Source: Reticulomyxa filosa
Taxonomy: Eukaryota > Foraminifera > Reticulomyxidae
NCBI GenBank assembly: GCA_000512085.1
Contig: ASPP01006412.1
Location: forward strand, 1-31,119
Direction of reading: 5' to 3'
Length of the DNA: 31,119 nt
The translations under genes and the position numbers were made by a program. The first letter of the stretch is position 1; the number at the start of each line of letters is the position of its first letter. The notes under the pieces are model-generated. The model made no database searches. It was not told the origin of the DNA and saw only the letters and a program-made list of their open reading frames with translations. Below, piece by piece: positions 11,201 to 18,557 of this stretch.

Positions 11201-12431
11201 ATATTTGATAAAGAAAAAAAGTTTGCTTAAGGACATTCTCTCGACTGCCAAGTTGTACAAATTTGCGATACAAAAATTGAATATGTGACGTATGGATAAT
11301 GGCTTCTCTACGCTTGGGGTCGTTCCATGGATACATAGTCGGGGTTTTTCGTATCTCTTTTTCTAGTTCATTTTTGACAGCGAATGAGGGAGACAATTGT
11401 CCTGCCTTTCCCAAACTCCGTGCTTGATGGTACAAATAATCGGGCAATGTCTCAAAGATATTGTACACTTCGCCCCCCCCCCATATACACCAAAAAAAAA
11501 AACATTACAGACAATGAGCCCCAATTGTTAATTTTTTTGGTTCTTTGTGTTTTGCAAATAAAAAAATAAAAAATGCATATCTAACCTTCTTGTAAATAGT
11601 GCAAAGTACAAAATAATCGTCGAATCTCATGCATAACTTCACTAATTTCTACTTCTTGCGACCGCTTTTCCATAAACACGTTATTAAACACAGGCTTAGT
11701 AACATATTTGGCTGCGTACTCATATTGTTCAAAGGTCGGATCGAACGTGGATATGGTTCGATCGCTCTCGTTAAATTTATTAAACAGTTGAGAGGAAGGA
11801 ACGGTGTCCACGATCTTTGGTTGCTCTGAACTCGATGGGGGCAATGACAACCCTGCTTCATTATATTTGGATTCCATTTCTATTCCAGTGCTCTCATTTT
11901 TATTTTCTTGTGTTTCTTTGTCCTGCATGCTGTCTTTCTCGTTCTTATTGTTGTTGCCATTAGCATCATCAATTCCATTTTCTTTGACGTCTCCGATATC
12001 AAATGAGACCATTTTTTTTTGTAACTTTGATTTGGGATCGCTCTGCTTTCACACAAATATACAAACAAAAACTCTTCATTGCTTTCGTGTGTATATTCTA
12101 CTCAATATTCCTTCCCTATACACACTTCAAAACATGCCATTGCAAGCTGGAGGTCTCCAATTGATACACTTTTCGCCAACTCTTGCAATCTGCTCTGTAC
12201 CTCCACGCTCGAATTTCTTGCTTCTACATTGGTCATTCGTGGTGCTACGTTGTCCCCACTTGTATTAATATTGGCTTCTGTGGTTTCGGTTTTTTCCTCT
12301 TTGCTTTGAGTGCTAACATTAGAGACCACTTCGGTTGTTATTTCATTCTTATTGTCAGAGTTTTCAATTATATCTGTATTATGTTCCTTTGGCGCTTCTG
12401 GAACATAACCTGGATCATGCTCTGTTGACAT
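2353..12431 (-). CDS. Giant membrane sensor-channel: unknown N-terminus, two Cache-like ectodomains, two-pore-type cation channel with EF-hands
   Basis: Proposed minus-strand exons: 12431-12126, 12042-11586, 11467-11235, 10763-10310, 10238-9550, 9457-9132, about 9051-5889, 5699-4336, 4220-2353. The start is the ATG at 12431. Every junction is GT-AG and phase-compatible, which argues for one gene of about 2950 residues; splitting into two or three genes cannot be excluded. Order: cytosolic unrecognised part (about 1-790), TM1, ectodomain 1, TM2, charged linker, TM3, ectodomain 2, TM4, linker, six-TM channel domain I, two EF-hands, six-TM channel domain II, cytosolic tail. Likely role (inference): a plasma- or endo-membrane cation channel gated by extracellular or lumenal ligand and by calcium. 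Exon 7 carries two one-base frame breaks, at the Asn-codon repeat (8182-8183) and at a nine-T run (7477-7485); one extra base at each restores a continuous frame. The intron at 5700-5888 has two possible acceptors (exon start 5699 or 5719). The gene is transcribed away from the CHAT gene. Confidence 0.6.
5889..9457 (-). other. Sensor module of the sensor-channel: two TM-Cache-like-TM units
   Basis: TM1 (LTFAMLALAILLSGVVASSG, about 9190-9140) is followed by an ectodomain of about 330 residues with many N-x-S/T sites, ending YFVYTRRINF and FMRFWCVVVYPIEEV before TM2 (AFNVVVALTCFACVFAAATG, about 8020-7960). A cytosolic linker holds acidic runs, an Asn repeat and a basic coiled-coil-like stretch (LKQARKEIKNWKKEEEKKQM). 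TM3 (VQTILAILVLLCIGFSYLG, about 7120-7060) begins the second unit, whose ectodomain of about 360 residues ends KLDWIFVLSVSLQVFTGDFE before TM4 (AIICVGGALIVLCFVLFVF). Both ends match the pattern that closes dCache ligand-binding domains (YYVYTRPI..., LDWVLVV.P..DF). Cache folds diverge greatly, so the call rests on pattern and topology. Intron 9131-9052 lies inside an AAT/ATT repeat. Confidence 0.62.
8171..8218. repeat. (AAT)n microsatellite coding for poly-Asn, with an out-of-phase unit
   Basis: On the + strand it reads (ATT)4, then GT, then (ATT)n. On the coding minus strand this is a run of AAT Asn codons interrupted by a two-base AC unit at 8183-8182. An AAC codon there would keep the frame open into the following GYANGHLYES segment. 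The frame is therefore off by one base in a region prone to slippage. Confidence 0.85.
9550..12431 (-). other. N-terminal cytosolic region of the sensor-channel, unrecognised
   Basis: Five exons code for about 710 residues with no membrane segment. Residues about 1-230 are hydrophilic and Ser/Thr/Asn/Glu-rich. Then comes a folded-looking part: FETLPDYLYHQARSLGKAG, PTMYPWNDPKRREAII, FQLTPSEDEMHCYRELMNIV, NRGWIFTIDNLLCILLYRDY and, across the 10309-10239 intron, NLLGELQLSLTVQLENGK with ENRNALYIMKEA. The last motif (ELQL... then LY.I..A) resembles a phrase seen in large uncharacterised protist proteins, sometimes compared with RelA/SpoT-type folds, but no catalytic signature is visible, so no function is given. 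The 450-base intron 11234-10764 contains nothing that looks coding. The intron 9549-9458 is almost pure A/T runs, and its junction (ERSM to VFQLGQLVKRL) is what ties this region to the membrane part. Confidence 0.55.
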
Positions 12432-12656
12432 TTTGTTTTTTTTTTACTTAAAAAAATATTTTTACTTGGATAATAAAAAAATTACAACAAAAATTATTCT
12501 TTCATTTTCATCACACCACCATCGTAGCAAAAATAAAAAGAATGTAATTGAAATAAATATTTGTAGCCATAAATAGATATGCACAGAAAAATGTTGGTCA
12601 AGTTTTCAAACCTGTATTGCGTAGGGTGATTTCCAAAGTTCGATTGAAAATTGGAC
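12432..12656. promoter_or_regulatory. Divergent promoter region between the sensor-channel and CHAT-STAND genes
   Basis: Only 225 bp separate the two outward-pointing start codons. The stretch is very AT-rich, with homopolymer A/T runs and no coding potential. It must hold both 5' UTRs and both core promoters unless upstream non-coding exons exist. No specific factor site was recognised. Confidence 0.5.
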
Positions 12657-13481
12657 ATGTCATCTTACCATCATCTTCAATTCTTGCCTGTGAATACAAC
12701 GAAAGGTGCATCACAAGAAGAGGACGGCAATCAGTCGACAAGTGATGATGAAAGTACTCCGAGACAAGAGCCGGCTCAAACCACAGCCGTGCGGCCTGGA
12801 ACAACCTTAGTCTTCGCTCCAATAAGCGCATCATCAGAGGCAATACCGTCTCCAGGAGTGATGTTCGTTGCAAACGTGAACAGCGTAGCGCCCGAAAAAC
12901 CAGAGCAAAGGAAACGACAATCTTCTAAAAAGCGTCACAGTAGTAAATTTCTCGAGCAAAGCGCCACTGATCCCGCACAAATGGCCTCCAGTGAGAGAGA
13001 TTCCCTAAGTGAGCACATTGAAAATGGCCATAGCACTTCGTCGGAAAGCACTCAAAAAAAAAGGTAACGTATACAGACACAAATAGAATAGGGAAAAAAG
13101 GGGGGGGACAGGAAGATAGAATTTTTTTTTTTATAAAAAGAAAAAAACATGTTTGTTTTTACATTGCGTTTAGTATCCCTTAAAGATTTTATTTTTTTTT
13201 CTTGCCACAGCGTAAAGCATACTAACACACCTCAGGGATTCCATCCTGCAAACGATGACAGATGAGCCCGGAAAGCAAACAACGAACAGTGGCAATGAAA
13301 AAGTGAACGAAAACAGAGACGCAATGGACGAGGGGGATCATGGCATGACTAACACCCACGATGAGGTTGACGAATTGTTCAATATAACCGACAGTGATAA
13401 CGAAGTAGAAAGCAAAAAGTACTCCAAATCCAAGGGTTACGAAAAAGTGTTACCACGACAAAAAATAGTAACAGCAATGAT

Positions 13482-13520
<39 letters not shown>

Positions 13521-16500
13521 AATAATAATAACAACAATTATGACAATGGCCCTCCTACCGTACGTCCATCGGATCAACTCAACAGTCGCCATTCAAATGA
13601 ACACTCGGCGAAAAACCAGAGCCAACACACAAAACGCAAAAGTGGTGAAGACCGCCGACACACTGAGCATGAAAGGCCAACAAAAAGCGTGGAAAGTGTT
13701 CACAGCAGTCATAGTGGAACAAGCAGTGCTTCCTATCCATTTCTCAACGATCTCAGGCCGGGAGAAACCTCCGATATGGTTTTTGCACCTATAACTGCGG
13801 AGGAAAATAAAAGGCACTCTTGGATTGAAACTATGAAGAATAGTTTATTTTTCCAAAAAAAAAAGCTCATTGTTGCATAAATAGTATACGTTTTTTTTAA
13901 TGTTTTGGGAACAAAAAAAAAAAAAAGAAATGAAATTCGAGAGTGATGATGAAGAAAAAGGTGAAGCAGAAGACAGCATAGATTATGGTGACAACGAAGA
14001 TGAAGAGCAAGACGAGAAACGCGAAAAAAAAAGTCGTATTAACAAAAAGAAGAATGATCATAGTAACAGTAATGCCAATGTTTTAACGGGTAATAACAGC
14101 AACAACAATAACAGTAATAATAACAATAATAATAATAATAGTATTAATAACAGCAATAATAACAGTAATAATAATAACATTCCTCCAAAAAAGCAAAGTT
14201 TGACAAACAATCCCAAAACTCATCCAAAAAAGGGAAGTGACACTGGGACAACACCGATCACGCACAGCCAACAAAATCAAGGCTGGACTGGTGAGGTTGG
14301 CTTGAGCAACAATGGAAGCGGGAAGACGGGTGCACACAACGTGATATCACTGGCCGCGCTGTCGAACGCGAAAGGCAAAGACTCGAAAGAGGAGCAAGGG
14401 GAAAAGGAGAATAGCGAAGGGATGGTGCGCTACGACATTGTGTACTTCACGTCCTCGCCGTTGGTCACAACAACGGTGAATGGCTGGAGTCCATTGACGC
14501 AGGTGAATATCAAAGAAGACTGGCAAAAGCTATTTGACACATTGCGCAGTTACGACGTCAAACTCTGTGTGAAGCATGTGATTGCTACATTTAGTGCAAT
14601 GATGACTGCCTTTACCAGTGGTTGTCGTGTCATGCACTACTGCGGACATGGGATGTCGCAATCGTTGATTTTTGAAAATCCAAAAAACATTGGCACCGAT
14701 CATTCGGTCAGTTGTGACGTCATTCGACGCGCTTGTCGAGATGCCAAGCACGGACCCGAGCTCGTCTTTGTATGTTCCAATCATAGTGAGATTGTGGGTA
14801 TGTTTTTTTGTTTTTTGTTTTTTGTTTTTTTTGGAAGAATGGGCTTGCATTTAAAAAAAAAAAAAAAAGCCAAATTTAAAAAAAAAACATAACATAAATG
14901 AGATAAATGATAATTATATGCATATAAACAAAAGGTAAGACATTTGTCGACGCTGGCATAAAACACGTGGTTGCAGTCGAAACCGACTTTGAAACTGCCG
15001 ACGACGCAGCGACAGAATTTACAAATCACTTTTATCACAGTCTATTGAATGGATATGAAATCATTGACGCTTTCAAACAAGCGAAGAATGCGGTGGTGGG
15101 CTTGGCCGGCTCGAGCAAACAGGACGAAAAGAAGTTTGTGTTGTTGCCATTAGACCCAAGTGGTCGATTGCATCGTGTCAAAGTGTTTCGACACGATCAA
15201 CTGGTATCGGGACAACTGGTCGACGACAGTCTGCCTCTCCCTCCCAATAATCTGCCACCTCCTATCTCGCACTTTATCAATCGAAATGTGGACATGGCGC
15301 GTGTGATTGAACACCTGTTGGACAGCGGAGTGAAAATTGTGGATTTGACCGGAGGAGAAGGCATTGGAAAATCGGCCGTCGCAGTGATGACGGCGAGATA
15401 CTTGTGCTATCGAGGAGTGTTCAAAGGTGGAGTATTTTATATTGACGTGGCGAAGCTGATGAAGACGCACACCACACTCAAATCAATGTTTGTGCACACG
15501 CTCAAGTCGAGTGAGAGATATCGCAATATTTCCGAGGCTGAGTTCTTTGGCAAAGTCCACGACTTTGATCGAATGTTGTTGGTATTCGACAATTTGGAAA
15601 ATTTTTCGATTCATTACGATGACAATGAAACGGATCAAAAACTGCACAGCTTGCACGAGGGACAAGAAGACGCAATGTTGACCGTCGAAGGGGAAGACGA
15701 TCACATGTATTCGCGCTATCATCACAACAATGGTAATGGGAACAATAACAATGCGAATAATGCGAGCAATGTCAACAATAATAACAACAACGACTATGAC
15801 AATGACAGCGATGGAGAAGAGAATGATCCGAATGATGACGGCAATGACAATGAGTATCGCAAAAAATTTGGTAATAAAAAACTTCGAAAAAACTCGCACA
15901 AAACCAAAGAGGCTATTGACAGTTTCTTAAATGCTCTCTTTGATCTGACCAGAAATGAAATTAAAGTACTCATTACTTCCGACAAACGCAATGACAAAAA
16001 TATCCGTGGCATCACTCGAATGTATCAACTGCCGCTATTAACGCCCGAAGACTCAGCCAAACTGTTCACACGCTTGGCCAATCAGTTCCAATGGAAAAAG
16101 GTGCTCGAAAACAACGAGTTGATGGCCTTATTTCAAAATAACCCCGGCAACATCGACAAAATCGCCCGTCTGAAACATATGTTCGACTGTGATGATCTGG
16201 AGAAATTGATCCACACATACAATCACAAGAAAATGCTGGAAATTCGATTTGGTAAGTCTGGCAGCGTGCATCGTCGACACAAACCCAAACCTCCTTCCAA
16301 ATCCCCGTCTTTGGCAGATGAACACATCCTCGATCCCGAAGCGCGCAAAGTGTGGATTAAAGCCAATGGAGGGAAAACAGCATCTTTCAAAGCCTTGTTC
16401 GAACAAATGCGGAAAAAGTTTGAACAAGTCTCGTCTTTACGTCCTTTGAAAGAAAGTGACATTTTAGAAGTTTGCAAGAATCAACTCGACAGTCAAAATA

Positions 16501-17047
16501 ATCTCAGCATCGAAAAGTTCGAAAATCTGTATATTTGGTTTGCGGGAATATGCGAGTTGGTCAAAGCGTTGAAAGATTTGTGGGTTGATACCAATCCAGT
16601 TAAAATTCATGGTTTCATTGGTCGAACCGAAGCCGAGCAAAAACTACAAGTTAATTTTTTTTCAATCTTTTTTTTTTTGTAAGTGCGTCGAAGAAAGTAA
16701 ACATCTGTTCTTTTTCTCTTATAACATACACTTGCATCATGTCTGCACCGCATTGAAATGTTTTGCAAACGACAACGTCGGCAAAACCTGGCACGTTTTT
16801 AATAAGATTCAGTACTACCCAAGAACGCTCAATTGCAATTTCGTACAGAGAAGATAATAGTCACAATAGCATGCCAGTGCAACATATCAGTGCATATTTG
16901 ACAGGCGAGAAAACTTTCCTATTTAAAGGGCATGACTACCCTTTCAAGTTATCTCAGTTCATTACTCACTATGCCACATTCAAATATTTGTACTGCGAAA
17001 ATCAAGTCATTCCTAAAGTTGAGGTTTTTTGGGGATCATCAATGTAG
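12657..17047 (+). CDS. CHAT protease - NB-ARC (STAND) NTPase - STAT-like linker/SH2 protein
   Basis: Proposed exons: 12657-13063, 13236-13842, 13928-14797, 14935-16649 and about 16769-17047, giving about 1290 residues. ATG 12657 is preceded in frame by a stop. The first intron ends with a textbook TACTAAC branch site and CAG. Residues 1-430 are Ser/Asn/Lys/acidic and look disordered. Then follow a CHAT domain with MHYCGHG and VFVCSNHSE as the His/Cys pair, an NB-ARC domain with P-loop GGEGIGKSA and Walker B MLLVFDNLEN, a basic spacer, and a C-terminal linker-SH2 module. Inferred role: an intracellular signalling switch in which phosphotyrosine binding and nucleotide exchange unleash a cysteine protease. 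Exon 2 needs one extra A in the six-A run at 13460-13465 to keep frame through the Asn repeat. The acceptor of the last exon is not visible. The first four exons are well supported; the gene is probably intact. Confidence 0.72.
14423..15190 (+). other. CHAT (caspase-HetF-associated TPR-type) protease domain
   Basis: The domain spans exons 3 and 4. It starts at VRYDIVYFTSSPL, carries the catalytic His in RVMHYCGHG (about 14632-14652) and the catalytic Cys in ELVFVCSNHSE (about 14758-14790), and continues over the intron 14798-14934 into FVDAGIKHVVAVETDFE and the helix with FYHSLLNGYEIIDAFKQA. This matches the CHAT pattern: HxxxHG, then L..C.S, then AGA..VV......D..A..F...FY..L..G....A...A. Both catalytic residues are retained, so an active clan CD cysteine peptidase is expected. 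Family knowledge: CHAT peptidases include separase and bacterial Craspase. Confidence 0.85.
15280..16200 (+). other. NB-ARC / STAND NTPase domain
   Basis: NRNVDMARVIEHLL leads into P-loop GGEGIGKSAVAV (about 15351), the RNBS-A-like GGVFYIDVAKL, Walker B RMLLVFDNLENF (about 15570-15606), the sensor strand IKVLITSDKR (about 15963) and the closing YQLPLLTPEDSAKLF (about 16023-16068), corresponding to the hhL..L...DA..LF element of NB-ARC proteins. An Asn/Asp-rich insertion of about 100 residues sits between Walker B and the sensor strand. The domain follows CHAT directly, as expected for an effector-switch arrangement. No obvious C-terminal repeat sensor (LRR, WD40 or TPR) follows. Confidence 0.82.
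16440..17047 (+). other. STAT-like linker plus SH2 domain
   Basis: Exon 4 ends with LYIWFAGICELVKALKDLW, then VDTNPVKIHGFIGRTEAEQ. The last exon continues KPGTFLIRFSTTQERSIAI, HISAYLTGEK and FITHYATFKYLY, and ends at TAG 17045-17047. The order F-x-W-x-x-x-h-E-h-h-K...L-W, then GFI.R.EAE.L, then PGTFLIRFS, then ..Y..hKYLY is that of the STAT linker/SH2 block rather than of kinase-type SH2 domains. The phosphotyrosine-binding Arg of the FLIRFS strand is present. No STAT DNA-binding or coiled-coil domain and no C-terminal Tyr tail are seen. Confidence 0.75.
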
Positions 17048-18557
17048 GCGCGGTTGATGATTGTTTCACCACCTTTTTTGTTTTATGTGTCTTCTTGTTT
17101 GTTCTTGTGTAGCTTTTCTACTCTCTCCCTTTCTTTTTGTCAAAAAAAAAAAAAAACATAAAAATTAAAAACGAATGTATCAATCAACATCTCGGCGTTT
17201 TGTGAACTTTGATTTTTTCAAGAAAAAACGAAAATGCATTTGATTGCTCATTTGTTTAAATCTCATAAAACAAATCGGAACTTTGCTTTTGCAGTCATCA
17301 CCACAAGTGAAATTCTACAACCAAAAAAAACTACTCAGACATTATTCGTTTTTCTTGGATTTGGCTTTTGCCACTTCTCCAGCAGTCTGATTATTTTTAT
17401 CCGGTTCACTTTCGTCTACTGATTTTAACATTGCGTGTATCATATAATTTACAACAAAAAATATTGTGGGATTCATTTCTATATAATTTATTCACATTAG
17501 CCGCAAAGAAAACATATTGGATGTAGTGACGTTTTTTGCTGATGAATCTAAAAAGAAACATAAATTAGATATTACTCAAAACAAGAGCAGCTATTCATGA
17601 AAAGTTTTTGAGTCAATTAGTATCACAATCTGACTCATTTATATGTAGGTATTTCCTACAAAATAAATCTTAGATTGCATTATTCAAAAAACTTACTAAA
17701 TTTCTACTCAATTTGCGCTTTTATATATCTTATTTGTATATTTTATTTTATGTATTTATTTTTATTGAAATTTTTCGAAGAATAAATTTGTCGTATTAAA
17801 ATTCGTATTCTTCGCAAGTATTCAACACGATATTTATTTTGTATTCTTTTCCAAATGGTACTGTAGTGATATAATACGTCAGAATGGAGTCAATGACTCA
17901 AATTTTCTTTTTCTTTAAATCTCATTTAAATATTGTATTATTTTCAATAACACTTACTTTTTCAATCATATTTCCTACATGCAAAAAAGTTGTAAAAGAT
18001 GAAATAATACAACATTACATCAAAATTGCCTACCACTATTACTTCAAATGAAAGTAAAATAAAAAAAATTGATACTTCTTCGATATCTTTCCAAATGTTT
18101 ACAATTTTTAAATTGTATATTCTTAGTGGAATACTCACTCCATAACACGAGTTAAAGTTTGTTTAATATGGTTTTTGCTAAGTTTTAAAAGAGAGCATTT
18201 GAAACTATAGCTGTGCAAATATACTTTTTAAATTAGTTTTAGAACAAATCAAAGTATCCAACATCAGATATAAAACTGAGGCGTTGTCAGCAAAAAAGAA
18301 AGAACAAATTTTGGATAAAAGGTTTTTAACTTACATTGCGAGTTCATTGTTTTTTTATTGTTGATTATTGAGATTTTGAAAGTTTCGTTGTTTCCAGGTA
18401 ATATTTGATTTTGCAAAACAATGTGGAAGAATTTTTGAGGATAAGATTACAATGGTTTGCAAAGACCGTAAAACAAAAAAGGGGTACTAAATACTTGTTA
18501 AGCATGAAATTATATACATGCATCTAGGTTCGAAGAGGCTAAACTTTTCAGCAGGAT
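17048..18557. other. AT-rich intergenic region with possible minus-strand transcript
   Basis: Contains the 3' flank of the CHAT gene (poly-T and poly-A runs near 17140) and then about 1.2 kb of AT-rich DNA with no long frame. On the minus strand, sites matching GTAAGT are present with their GT at about 18330, 17955 and 17696, and GTGAGT at about 18139. A 13-bp palindrome GAGTCAATGACTC lies at 17887-17899. A branch-like GCTAAAC plus CTTTTCAG just before 18555 could be the acceptor of a 5' UTR intron of the next gene. Confidence 0.4.
17342..17476 (-). CDS. Candidate small protein, 44 aa, or terminal exon
   Basis: The frame starts MNPTIFFVVNYMIHAML, a short hydrophobic segment, followed by a charged tail with DESEPDKNNQTAGEVAKAK and a Lys-rich end before TAA. 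The tail is richer in G/C codons and in Glu/Ala/Lys than the surrounding AT-rich DNA, which is why it stands out. It may instead be the last exon of a spliced minus-strand transcript: in a second model an acceptor AAATCAG lies just before the DESEP segment and the upstream frame with HYIQYVFFAANVNKLY joins to it. No homologue is recognised. The evidence is weak. Confidence 0.2.
   Translation of the reverse strand: MNPTIFFVVNYMIHAMLKSVDESEPDKNNQTAGEVAKAKSKKNE

Noticed and set aside
9460-12431. Treating the N-terminal five exons as a separate gene
   Set aside because: The phase-0 join ERSM to VFQLGQLVKRL across 9549-9458 is natural and there is no stop codon that fits a separate 3' end before that donor. 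I kept one gene but lowered the confidence.
18520-18545. GGTTCGAA resembling a tRNA T-loop (B box)
   Set aside because: No A box, anticodon stem or acceptor stem could be matched upstream.
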